A stretch of 36,095 nt of DNA from Ruminococcus sp. CAG:254. GTDB taxonomy: Bacteria > Bacillota > Clostridia > Oscillospirales > Ruminococcaceae. The position numbers and the translations under genes were made by a program. A model generated the notes under the pieces. It made no database searches, was not told where the DNA came from, and saw nothing but the letters and a program-made list of their open reading frames with translations. Position 1 is the stretch's first letter; every line of letters starts with the position of its first letter. Below are positions 22,438-30,228 of the stretch, piece by piece. The DNA lies in NCBI GenBank assembly GCA_000433635.1, contig HF997898.1, positions 1-36,095 on the forward strand, in the 5' to 3' direction.

Positions 22438-22636
22438 TTGAGGAATCCCAGTGTGCAGCATTGCAACGTTTGCAGAAGCAAAGCTGGTTCTGATTTGCAA
22501 GAAACAGTATACTGATATGTTGAAGACGGAGGGGTTTTTGATTCCGGAAACTTACCAGAGATGGTATAACGCTGACCCACTGCATAAATTATTTGTCGTT
22601 GAAATTCTGGCAGCCTATGAAAGAACGGATGCCTGA
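22438..22636 (+). pseudogene. truncated, frameshifted copy of the flavin reductase 3' end
   Basis: The fragment matches the parent C-terminus from TFAEAKLVLICKKQY to YERTDA with a few substitutions (KTEGF for KPEGF, FVVE for FVGE). The 82-bp deletion shifts the frame at its 5' end and no ribosome binding site is present, so it should not be expressed. Confidence 0.88.
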
Positions 22637-22682
22637 GCCGATGATTTGCAAAATCTGTAAGAAATGAAAAGTTTCACCAGAA

Positions 22683-22735
22683 GAAACGCTGTGCCTGCTC
22701 TGTTGGAGTGGGGGACAGCGTTTTCTGTTTTTGTG
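22683..22735 (+). terminator. duplicated copy of the flavin reductase terminator
   Basis: The same AAACGCTGT/ACAGCGTTT hairpin as at 22332-22381, with one T fewer in the tract. The pair gives a double terminator ahead of the argG promoter. Confidence 0.75.
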
Positions 22736-22781
22736 GGCTTTATGCATGGGAAATGCATATATGCAGGAAAACGCTCCAAAA

Positions 22782-22808
22782 TATTCATTTAAAATGAATA
22801 TTATTCAT
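22782..22808. promoter_or_regulatory. putative ArgR/AhrC operator upstream of argG
   Basis: Three alternating half-sites occur: TATTCATT-TAA-AATGAATA (22782-22800), then ATTCAT (22803-22808), so that ATGAAT-ATT-ATTCAT forms a second palindrome. The ARG box is built on TGAAT/ATTCA half-sites, but with 4 nt between them; here spacing is 3 nt. It lies ~50 nt upstream of the argG -35 box. Confidence 0.5.
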
Positions 22809-22856
22809 AAAAGAGCGGTTAACAAAAATTTTTCATGCATATTTATACAGAAATGC

Positions 22857-22884
22857 TTGACATTTCCAAAAAAGCGTGTATAAT
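22857..22884 (+). promoter_or_regulatory. promoter of argG
   Basis: TTGACA (22857-22862), 16-nt spacer, TATAAT (22879-22884). Confidence 0.88.
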
Positions 22885-22967
22885 AGAAAGCAGTGACAGC
22901 ACAACCGCTGCTTTCTGGCGGATGGTTGCTGATGACAATTTTGAAAACAAAACTGGAGGCGTTCCCT

Positions 22968-24194
22968 ATGGCAAAGGAAATTAAAAAAGTCGTTCTGGCT
23001 TATTCGGGCGGACTGGATACATCTATCATTATTCCGTGGCTGAAAGAAAATTATAATAACTGCGAAGTTATCGCTGTTTCTGCTGACGTTGGACAGGGTA
23101 CAGAACTGGACGGACTGGAAGAAAAGGCAATCAAGACCGGTGCTTCTAAGCTCATCGTTCTGGATCTGAAGGATGAATTTGTAAACGATTATGTATTCCC
23201 GACCGTACAGGCTGGTGCTGTTTATGAAAATCGGTATCTGCTGGGTACTTCTTTTGCAAGACCGATCATCGGCAAGAAGCTGGCTGAAATCGCACTCGAA
23301 GAAGGTGCAGATGCCATTTGCCACGGTGCAACCGGTAAGGGTAACGACCAGGTTCGGTTTGAACTAGCAATCAAGGCATATGCTCCGGATATGAAGATCA
23401 TCGCTCCGTGGAGAGAATGGTCGATCAAGAGCCGTGACGAAGAAATCGACTATGCAGAAGCACACAACATTCCGCTGAAGATTAACCGGGAAACCAACTA
23501 CTCCAAGGATAAGAACCTGTGGCATCTGTCTCACGAAGGTCTGGATCTGGAAGACCCGGCAAATGAACCGCAGTATGAAAAGAAAGGCTTCCTCGAACTG
23601 GGCGTTTCTCCGATTGATGCTCCGGACAAGCCGACTTATGTAACCATTCACTTTGAAAAGGGTATCCCGACTGCCATCGACGGCAAGAAAATGGGCGGCG
23701 TTGAAATCGTTGAAACCCTGAACAAGCTGGGCGGCGAAAATGGCATTGGTCTGGCTGACCTCGTAGAAAACCGTCTGGTTGGTATGAAGTCCAGAGGCGT
23801 TTATGAAACACCGGGCGGTACGATTCTGTACCACGCACACGATGTTCTGGAAACCATCACACTGGACAAGGAAACTGCAAGAGTCAAGCAGTACCTGAGC
23901 ATTAAGTTCGCTGACATCGTATACAACGGTCAGTGGTATACACCGCTGCGGGAAGCTTTGACTGCATTTGTCAACGAAACCCAGAAGACAGTAACTGGTG
24001 ATGTAAAGCTGAAGCTGTACAAGGGCAATATCATCAACGCTGGTGTTACTTCTCCGTACACTCTGTATGATGAAGAAGTTGCAACCTTTGATGCAGAAGA
24101 TGTTTACAACCAGAAGGATGCAGAAGGCTTTATCAATCTGTTCGGTCTGCCGATTCATGTAAAGGCAAAGCTCGACCAGAAGCGTGGCAAGTAA
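22968..24194 (+). CDS. argG: argininosuccinate synthase
   Basis: This 408-residue enzyme joins citrulline and aspartate with ATP. The ATP pyrophosphatase loop AYSGGLDTS is at residues ~10-18, followed by SADVGQG, GATGKGNDQVRFE and APWREW, and the C-terminal GRRSPYTLYD-like stretch. Start 22968 follows CTGGAGGCG. It is transcribed from its own strong promoter and followed by a terminator before argH. Its codon use (many CGT/CTG/GGT) suggests high expression. Confidence 0.98.
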   Translation: MAKEIKKVVLAYSGGLDTSIIIPWLKENYNNCEVIAVSADVGQGTELDGLEEKAIKTGASKLIVLDLKDEFVNDYVFPTVQAGAVYENRYLLGTSFARPIIGKKLAEIALEEGADAICHGATGKGNDQVRFELAIKAYAPDMKIIAPWREWSIKSRDEEIDYAEAHNIPLKINRETNYSKDKNLWHLSHEGLDLEDPANEPQYEKKGFLELGVSPIDAPDKPTYVTIHFEKGIPTAIDGKKMGGVEIVETLNKLGGENGIGLADLVENRLVGMKSRGVYETPGGTILYHAHDVLETITLDKETARVKQYLSIKFADIVYNGQWYTPLREALTAFVNETQKTVTGDVKLKLYKGNIINAGVTSPYTLYDEEVATFDAEDVYNQKDAEGFINLFGLPIHVKAKLDQKRGK

Positions 24195-24224
24195 GCAGCT
24201 GTATTTTTTAGGACGAATCAACAG

Positions 24225-24252
24225 AAAAGCCGGCTTCCATGCCGGCTTTTTT
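24225..24252 (+). terminator. terminator between argG and argH
   Basis: AAAAGCCGGC-TTCCAT-GCCGGCTTTTTT, a perfect stem with a T-run. argH begins 49 nt later without a clear promoter, so partial readthrough is likely. Confidence 0.9.
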
Positions 24253-24300
24253 CGATGGTGCAGAGAAAGAACCCTGCACCGATAGAAAGGACGTTATCGT

Positions 24301-25680
24301 ATGGCTTTATGGGCAGGAAGATTTTCAAAGGAAATTGATGCAGGCGTAAACGCTTTTAACTCGTCTATTTCCTTTGATGCAAGAATGTACCGGCAGGATA
24401 TTGAAGGCAGTATTGCACATGCAACCATGCTGGGCGACTGCGGCATTATCCCGAAAGAAGACAGTGTACAGATTATTCAGGGCTTGAAGGAAATTTTAGC
24501 CGATTTGGACAGCGGAAAGCTGGAATTTGACCCGAATGCAGAAGACATTCATATGTTTGTAGAAGCAGAACTGACAAAGCGGTATGGCGATGTCGGAAAG
24601 CGGCTACATACTTCTCGTTCGAGAAATGACCAAGTTGCATTGGACTTGCGGCTATATCTGCGGACAGAAATCGCAGAAATTCGGGCACTGGTGCGGAAAC
24701 TCTGCAAAACACTGGTGAATGTTGCGGAACAGCACACCGAAACGGTAATGCCGGGCTATACCCATTTGCAGCGTGCACAACCGGTGACGTTTGCACATCA
24801 TCTGCTGGCATATGTACAGATGTTGCTGCGGGATTTGGGCAGACTGGATGACACCGAAAAGCGAATGAATGTTTGTCCGCTGGGCAGCGGTGCTCTGGCA
24901 GGAACAACTTACCACATCAATCGGGAACAGACCGCAGAACTGCTGGGCTTTGATGCTCCGATGGCAAACAGCTTGGATGGCGTTTCTGACCGGGATTATT
25001 GTATTGAACTGGCAAACGCCATTTCTCTGATTATGATGCATCTTTCTCGGTTCTCCGAAGAAGTCATTCTGTGGTGCTCTTGGGAATTTAAGTTTATTGA
25101 ATTGGATGATGCCTTTGCAACTGGCTCTTCCATCATGCCGCAGAAGAAAAATCCGGACATCACCGAACTGATTCGGGGTAAGACTGCTCGGGTTTACGGT
25201 GATTTGCAGACATTGTTAGTTATGATGAAGGGCACACCGTTGGCATATAACAAGGATATGCAGGAAGATAAGGAAGCCATTTTCGATGCAGTCGATACTG
25301 TGAAACTGTGTCTGGAAACTTTCATCCCGATGATTGCAACAATGACCGTTCGGAAAGATAATATGCGTGCAGCTGCTGCAAAGGGCTTTATCAATGCAAC
25401 CGACTGTGCAGATTATCTGGTAAAGAAGGGCATGCCATTCCGGGATGCTTATAAGATTTCTGGTACACTCGTTGCAAAGTGCATTCGGGAAAATCTGACC
25501 CTCGAAACTCTGCCACTTGAAGCCTATCAGGAAATGACACCGCTGTTTACAGAGGATATTTATGATGCCATCAGCTTGGAAACCTGTGTAAAGGGCAGAG
25601 TTTCTCAGGGTGGCCCTTCTCCGAAGGCAGTTGCTGTTCAGTTGGAACAGGTCAAGAATATTTTAGCAAGCTGGGAATAA
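24301..25680 (+). CDS. argH: argininosuccinate lyase
   Basis: The 459-residue fumarase/aspartase superfamily enzyme cleaves argininosuccinate to arginine and fumarate. It carries TSRSRNDQVALD (~100-111), PGYTHLQRAQP with the catalytic His region (~155-165) and the signature GSSIMPQKKNPD (~280-291). Ribosome binding site AGAAAGGACG. It follows argG and leads into a small membrane gene and argC. Confidence 0.98.
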   Translation: MALWAGRFSKEIDAGVNAFNSSISFDARMYRQDIEGSIAHATMLGDCGIIPKEDSVQIIQGLKEILADLDSGKLEFDPNAEDIHMFVEAELTKRYGDVGKRLHTSRSRNDQVALDLRLYLRTEIAEIRALVRKLCKTLVNVAEQHTETVMPGYTHLQRAQPVTFAHHLLAYVQMLLRDLGRLDDTEKRMNVCPLGSGALAGTTYHINREQTAELLGFDAPMANSLDGVSDRDYCIELANAISLIMMHLSRFSEEVILWCSWEFKFIELDDAFATGSSIMPQKKNPDITELIRGKTARVYGDLQTLLVMMKGTPLAYNKDMQEDKEAIFDAVDTVKLCLETFIPMIATMTVRKDNMRAAAAKGFINATDCADYLVKKGMPFRDAYKISGTLVAKCIRENLTLETLPLEAYQEMTPLFTEDIYDAISLETCVKGRVSQGGPSPKAVAVQLEQVKNILASWE

Positions 25681-25692
25681 GTAAAAATTGCA

Positions 25693-25881
25693 ATGAAAAA
25701 TCGATTAAAATGGATTGTTCCGCTCTGCCTGCTCGCTGTGCTGGTGTTGGTGCTGGGAGAATGCTTGATTGGTCTGGTCTGGAATCTGGGTATGACAGCT
25801 TCTAGAATCTGGCTGATTGTTGTGATTCTGGCAACCTGTGCGGTAAGCGTTTGGCTGGGGCTGCGGAACGAAAAGGAATGA
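25693..25881 (+). CDS. small two-pass membrane protein
   Basis: The 62-residue protein has two hydrophobic segments (~7-31 and ~38-57) with a short connecting turn (MTASR) and a charged end RNEKE. It lies 12 nt after argH and 7 nt before argC, so it is cotranscribed. I do not recognise it. A role tied to arginine synthesis is suggested only by position. The ribosome binding site is weak, so some doubt remains that it is translated. Confidence 0.55.
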   Translation: MKNRLKWIVPLCLLAVLVLVLGECLIGLVWNLGMTASRIWLIVVILATCAVSVWLGLRNEKE

Positions 25882-25888
25882 GAAAAGC

Positions 25889-26836
25889 ATGGGCGTAAAT
25901 GTATTTATTGATGGACAGGCTGGAACAACTGGTCTGCGAATTTTAAACCGGTTTGCAAACCGGAACGATATTACTTTGCTGCAAATTGACCCGGAAAAGC
26001 GGAAAGACGCTGCGGAACGGAAACGGTTGATTAACAGCAGTGACTACACATTTTTGTGCCTGCCGGATGCAGCAGCCAGAGAAGCCGTTTCTCTGATTGA
26101 AAACCCAGATGTGCGGGTGATTGATGCATCCACTGCACATCGTATCAATCCAGACTGGGCATATGGTTTTCCGGAATTATCCGCTGCACATCGGGAGAAA
26201 ATCCGGACATCGAAACGGGTTGCCGTTCCGGGCTGCTATGCAAGCGGATTTAATGCGTTGGTTTATCCGATGGTGCAGCATGGCATCATTGGTGCAGATT
26301 ATCCGGTACAGTGCTTTGCAGTTTCCGGTTACAGCGGCGGCGGCAATAAGATGATTGCAGAAATTCAGTCGCCAGATTGTCCGGAAGAGTCGAAAAGCCC
26401 TCGGTTTTATGGGCTGGCAAACAATCATAAACACCTGCCGGAAATGCAGAAGATTTCCAGACTGGCAAACAAGCCGATGTTTACCCCGATTGTAGACGAC
26501 TTCTTCAATGGCATGGTCGTTTGCGTATCCGTACAGTCTGCAATTGCTGGACATTCTGTTACACCGGAAGCTGTTCATGCAATGTATGCAGAACACTATC
26601 AGGGACAGAACTTTGTCAAGGTGATGCCGTTGCTCACCAGCGAAGAAATGACACCGTTCAAGCTGTCCTCGAACGACTTACGGGATACAAACCTGATGCA
26701 GATTTTTGTATTCGGCAGTGCTGACCAAGTATTGCTGTGTGCACGTCTAGACAACCTTGGAAAGGGTGCATCTGGTGCAGCGGTTCAGTGCTTGAATATT
26801 ATGATGGGCATTGACGAAACCACCGGACTGCTCTAA
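25889..26836 (+). CDS. argC: N-acetyl-gamma-glutamyl-phosphate reductase (type 2)
   Basis: This 315-residue NADPH-dependent enzyme makes N-acetylglutamate semialdehyde. It belongs to the shorter type 2 ArgC group: a compact N-terminal FIDGQAGTTGLRI cofactor loop and the catalytic Cys in VAVPGCYASGF (~109-119). SGYSGGGNKM follows the active site. Its stop codon shares one base with the next start (TAATG). Confidence 0.93.
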   Translation: MGVNVFIDGQAGTTGLRILNRFANRNDITLLQIDPEKRKDAAERKRLINSSDYTFLCLPDAAAREAVSLIENPDVRVIDASTAHRINPDWAYGFPELSAAHREKIRTSKRVAVPGCYASGFNALVYPMVQHGIIGADYPVQCFAVSGYSGGGNKMIAEIQSPDCPEESKSPRFYGLANNHKHLPEMQKISRLANKPMFTPIVDDFFNGMVVCVSVQSAIAGHSVTPEAVHAMYAEHYQGQNFVKVMPLLTSEEMTPFKLSSNDLRDTNLMQIFVFGSADQVLLCARLDNLGKGASGAAVQCLNIMMGIDETTGLL

Positions 26837-27501
26837 TGGCAACGTGGGTCATCCATCTGCGGGTAGCGGATGCCTTGCGGAATCGCTGGCAGCCGCTGCA
26901 AACGCTGCCGGAATTGCCGTTTGTCGTTGGAAATCTCGCACCAGATGGCGGCGTGGAGGTATCTCCGCATGTTTATGTGCCGGATTCTGCAACGACCCAC
27001 TGGACACCGACCGGAAAGAAACGGGATATTGATGCAGAGGCGTTTTGTCGGGCATACCTGCAAAATCCAGCATTAACGCCGGAGAAAACGGCATTTTATC
27101 GGGGCTATGAAGCCCATCTCCGGACGGATGTGGAATGGATTCGGCAGATTCTAAAGCCGTTGAAGCAGAAGTTGGGCATTGCCCATTTTACCGGAACACC
27201 CTATGATGGACTGCTGCGGCAGAATTTGACGTATTTGGAGCAGGCGTTTTGCCGACAGGCAAAATCGTTTCCAGCGTGGGAACTGGCACAGCAGACAAAA
27301 GCATTTCCAAATGATGTTTTGCCGTATTATGCGGAAGATACGCTAACGCTGAAATTACAGGAACTGCGGGAGCGATATGCAGAACCTGTTGCACCGCCGG
27401 AACCGTATTTGGTTACAGCGGAACAGATGGATGCGTTTGTCCGGCAGACGGTGGAACAGATTGTCAGCGTGTGGCAGAAAAAGGAAAATCAATTTTCCTG
27501 A
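26836..27501 (+). CDS. zinc-dependent phospholipase C-like / unknown hydrolase family
   Basis: The 221-residue protein starts by TAATG overlap with argC, so it is translationally coupled. It begins MATWVIHLRVADALR and contains FVVGNLAPDGGVEVSP, HW and other His/Asp residues in a mostly helical fold. This is the pattern of small proteins annotated as zinc-dependent phospholipase C-like in Clostridia; the match is from memory and not firm. There is no signal peptide. Its 3' end is duplicated directly downstream. No link to arginine synthesis is apparent other than location. Confidence 0.6.
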   Translation: MATWVIHLRVADALRNRWQPLQTLPELPFVVGNLAPDGGVEVSPHVYVPDSATTHWTPTGKKRDIDAEAFCRAYLQNPALTPEKTAFYRGYEAHLRTDVEWIRQILKPLKQKLGIAHFTGTPYDGLLRQNLTYLEQAFCRQAKSFPAWELAQQTKAFPNDVLPYYAEDTLTLKLQELRERYAEPVAPPEPYLVTAEQMDAFVRQTVEQIVSVWQKKENQFS

Positions 27502-27722
27502 AACAGGGGCAATTTTAGAGCAGGCATTTTGCCGTATTATGCAGAAGACACACGAATGCTGAAGTTACAGGAATTGCGGGAGCGATATGCAGAACCCGTT
27601 GCACCGCCGGAACCGTATTTGGTTAGCGGAACAGCTGGATGAATTTGTCCGGCAGACGGTGGAACAGATTGTCAGCGTGTGGCAGAAAAAGGAAAATCAA
27701 TTCTCCTGAAACAGGAGCAATC
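27234..27722 (+). repeat. tandem duplication of the 3' end of the argC-coupled gene
   Basis: Unit 1 (27234-27513) and unit 2 (27514-~27722) abut. Unit 2 lacks 70 bp, precisely the interval between two TTTTGCCG octamers of unit 1 (27247-27254 and 27317-27324), plus 2 bp in GGTTAGCGG (unit 1 has GGTTACAGCGG). Confidence 0.92.
27514..27709 (+). pseudogene. decayed copy of the 3' end of the argC-coupled gene
   Basis: It repeats the parent C-terminal coding region (LPYYAEDT to KKENQFS) with a 70-bp and a 2-bp deletion that break the frame. It has no start site of its own and ends 36 nt before argJ. Confidence 0.88.
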
Positions 27723-27744
27723 CAACAGGGAAAGAGGAACAAGC

Positions 27745-29016
27745 ATGAAAGCATTTGAAGGCTATACCTATCTGGATGGCGGAATCTGTGCTGCAAAGGG
27801 ATTTCAGGCAAGCGGTACATATTGCGGCATCAAAAAGGCGATGGCTCCGGACAGCAACGAAGGAGAAATCGGCAAGGAAAAAAATGATATTGCATTGGTG
27901 GTTGCAGATACCCTCTGTAACACCGCTGCGGTTTATACACAGAATAAAGTAAAAGGTGCACCCATTCTGGTAATGAAGAAGCACCTGGCTGCAACGGGCG
28001 GAAAGGCACGGGCTTTGATTGCCAATTCAAAGAATGCCAACACCTGCAATGCAGACGGTGAAGAAAAGGCAGAAGCAATGTGCAAGCTGACCGCCGATGC
28101 ACTGGGCATTGCACCGGAAGAAGTAATGGTTATGTCCACCGGTGTCATCGGGCAGATTTTACCGTTAGAGCCGATTGAAAAAGCAATTCCGGTATTGTGT
28201 GAGAAGCTCTCTCCGAATGGAAATTTAGAGGCAGCAACTGCAATTATGACCACAGATACTGTTTCTAAGGAAGTGGCAGTTTCCTTTACACTGGACGGAA
28301 AAACTTGTCACCTCGGCGGTATGGCAAAGGGCAGCGGAATGATTCACCCGAACATGGCAACGACCTTGAATTGTATCACCACAGACGCTGCAATTTCTGC
28401 GGAACTGCTGCAAACAGCTTTGTCCGATGTGGTAAAGGTAACTTATAACTGTTTGTCTGTCGATGGCGACCAGTCCACCAATGATACTTGTATGGTGATG
28501 GCGTCCGGTCTGGCTGGCAATGCAGAGATTACCGAACAGAATGCAGATTATGCCGTTTTCCGGCAGGCATTGTATATTGTCATGATGAACCTGACCCGAA
28601 AGCTTGCAAAAGATGGCGAAGGGGCTTCCAAGCTGTTGGAATGCACAGTATCCGGTGCAAAGGATTTGGATACTGCTATCATCATTGCAAAGAGCGTGAT
28701 TTGTTCGCCGCTGTTTAAGTGTGCGATGTTCGGAGCAGATGCCAACTGGGGCAGAGTGCTGTGTGCCGTTGGATATGCACCGGCAGAATTCGACATTCAC
28801 GCTGTTTCTGTAACGCTCGCATCTCGTGCCGGTTCGGTACTGGTTTGTGAACATGGAGCAGGCGTTGCATTCTCCGAAGAAGAAGCAAAGAAAATTTTGC
28901 TGGAAGATGAAATTCAGATTCTGGTTTCTGTCGGCGATGGTGCAGGCACTGCAACCGCATGGGGCTGCGACCTGACCTATGATTATGTAAAAATCAATGG
29001 GGACTATCGTTCATAA
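27745..29016 (+). CDS. argJ: bifunctional ornithine acetyltransferase / N-acetylglutamate synthase
   Basis: This 423-residue enzyme transfers the acetyl group of N-acetylornithine to glutamate, and bifunctional forms also acetylate glutamate from acetyl-CoA. The self-cleavage region KGSGMIHPNMATTL (Thr of MATTL as the nucleophile of the beta subunit, ~residue 198) is intact, as are NSKNANTCNA and MSTGVIGQ. Start 27745 follows AAAGAGGAAC; longer in-frame starts lie in the decayed repeat. Since no argA is present, bifunctionality is likely but not proven. Confidence 0.96.
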   Translation: MKAFEGYTYLDGGICAAKGFQASGTYCGIKKAMAPDSNEGEIGKEKNDIALVVADTLCNTAAVYTQNKVKGAPILVMKKHLAATGGKARALIANSKNANTCNADGEEKAEAMCKLTADALGIAPEEVMVMSTGVIGQILPLEPIEKAIPVLCEKLSPNGNLEAATAIMTTDTVSKEVAVSFTLDGKTCHLGGMAKGSGMIHPNMATTLNCITTDAAISAELLQTALSDVVKVTYNCLSVDGDQSTNDTCMVMASGLAGNAEITEQNADYAVFRQALYIVMMNLTRKLAKDGEGASKLLECTVSGAKDLDTAIIIAKSVICSPLFKCAMFGADANWGRVLCAVGYAPAEFDIHAVSVTLASRAGSVLVCEHGAGVAFSEEEAKKILLEDEIQILVSVGDGAGTATAWGCDLTYDYVKINGDYRS

Positions 29017-29042
29017 GCGAAAAGAGAAAGGGGACTTTCCAA

Positions 29043-29909
29043 ATGGAGGAAAATTATAATAAATTGCGTGCACAGGTACTGGTAGATGCTCTGCCGTATA
29101 TTCAGAAGTACAACGATAAAATTGTAGTTGTCAAGTATGGCGGAAATGCAATGACCAACGAAAAACTGAAGCAGGCAGTCATGAGCGACATTGTTTTGCT
29201 GTCCCTTGTGGGCGTAAAAGTTGTGTTGGTACATGGCGGCGGTCCTGAAATTTCGGATATGCTGAACCGTCTGCACATTGAAAATAAGTTCATCGGCGGT
29301 TTGCGGTATACGGACAAGGATACCGTTGATGTGGTAAAAATGGTACTGGCTGGCAAGGTCAACAAGGAATTGGTGACACTGCTGAGCCGGAATCACGGCA
29401 AGGCATTGGGACTTTGCGGGATTGATGGCGATATGCTGCGTGCAGAACGCAAGTTTGGTGCAAACGGCGAAGATTTGGGTTATGTTGGTGATATTACCAG
29501 TGTCAATGAACAGCCGATTTTAGATGCACTTTCTAATGGCTATATTCCGGTTATTGCAACCGTTGCTTCTGACGAACTGGGACAGACTTATAATGTCAAT
29601 GCAGATACCGCAGCTGCTCGGATTGCAGCACAGCTGCGTGCAGAAAATCTGATTCTGATGACGGATATTGCTGGATTGCTGCGGAATAAGGATGACCCGT
29701 CTACCTTGATTCCGAACGTGAATGTCAGTGAAGTACCGTTCCTGAAGCGGAAGGGCATCATCTCCGGCGGTATGATTCCGAAGATTGATTGCTGCGTGGA
29801 AGCCGTTCGGAGAGGGGTTAAGAAAACTGCCATCATTGACGGCAGAGTTCCGCATTCCATCTTGATTGAAACACTATCCAGTGAAGGCATTGGTACACAG
29901 TTCCGCTAA
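29043..29909 (+). CDS. argB: N-acetylglutamate kinase
   Basis: The 288-residue amino-acid kinase phosphorylates N-acetylglutamate. Visible motifs: VVKYGGNAM (~28-36), VLVHGGGPEI (~61-70), NVNADTAAARIA and GGMIPKIDCCVEAV near the ATP site. The N-terminal extension with RAQVLVDALPYIQKY is typical of the hexameric, arginine-inhibited type, which suggests feedback control. Ribosome binding site AAAGGGG. It is followed by a 319-nt non-coding stretch that interrupts the operon. Confidence 0.97.
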   Translation: MEENYNKLRAQVLVDALPYIQKYNDKIVVVKYGGNAMTNEKLKQAVMSDIVLLSLVGVKVVLVHGGGPEISDMLNRLHIENKFIGGLRYTDKDTVDVVKMVLAGKVNKELVTLLSRNHGKALGLCGIDGDMLRAERKFGANGEDLGYVGDITSVNEQPILDALSNGYIPVIATVASDELGQTYNVNADTAAARIAAQLRAENLILMTDIAGLLRNKDDPSTLIPNVNVSEVPFLKRKGIISGGMIPKIDCCVEAVRRGVKKTAIIDGRVPHSILIETLSSEGIGTQFR

Positions 29910-30040
29910 ATATCGCATATGCGAAGCATGAACCGAAAAGTTTTTCGGTGCAGCAGTTTTTCAAAAATGCTGCCGAGGTGTGGGCGAGCAGCCCACATTT
30001 GCGAAGCAAATAGCAGAACGGAACAACGAAATCAAACAAA
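29910..30040 (+). other. array of short hairpins after argB
   Basis: No gene is seen. Five stem-loops follow one another: ATGC-GAA-GCAT (29919-29929), CCGAAAAG/TTTTTCGG (29933-29948), GCAGCA...TGCTGC (29950-29973), TGTGGGC-GAGCA-GCCCACA (29979-29997) and ATTTGC-GAA-GCAAAT (29997-30011). The GC-GAA-GC tip recurs in the dispersed element that follows. None has a terminator-like T run except weakly at 29941. Confidence 0.7.
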
Positions 30041-30186
30041 AATCTAAGAGCGAATTGAAAGAATCGCAATTGCCTTTGAAGTGAAAAGACTGTAATGCGA
30101 AACAAGGTTTCAGGGGCAATTGCGATTCCAAAGGCAAACAGCGAAGCGTATTTGCCGAACCGAATGCAATCGGTTTTTCTAAGAGC
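30041..30186 (+). repeat. dispersed structured repeat, copy 3
   Basis: Order of parts: AATCTAAGA (30041-30049), arm GAATCGCAATTGCC (30061-30074), 40-nt loop with ACTGTAAT (30089-30096), arm GGCAATTGCGATTC (30115-30128), CAAAGGCAAACA (30129-30140), then the 46-nt block 30141-30186 ending CTAAGAGC. GGCAAA pairs with TTTGCC around GC-GAA-GC. The arms occupy the same place as in copy 2 but share no sequence with it. Confidence 0.75.
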
Positions 30187-30228
30187 CACCCCAACATCTA
30201 CACCCAGCAACAAAGAAACGAGGACAAC

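Larger units (their letters stand above)
22004..22789 (+). repeat. tandem duplication of the flavin reductase 3' end and terminator
   Basis: Unit 1 (22004-22437) and unit 2 (22438-~22789) abut directly, and both begin TTGAGGAATCCCAG. Unit 2 lacks 82 bp, the interval between two TTGCA pentamers of unit 1 (22027-22031 and 22109-22113). The rest is nearly identical, including 150 nt of non-coding sequence after the gene. Confidence 0.92.

Noticed and set aside
22312..22515. Small ORFs across the junction of the flavin reductase tandem repeat
   Set aside because: They consist of terminator and duplicated non-coding sequence and have no ribosome binding site.
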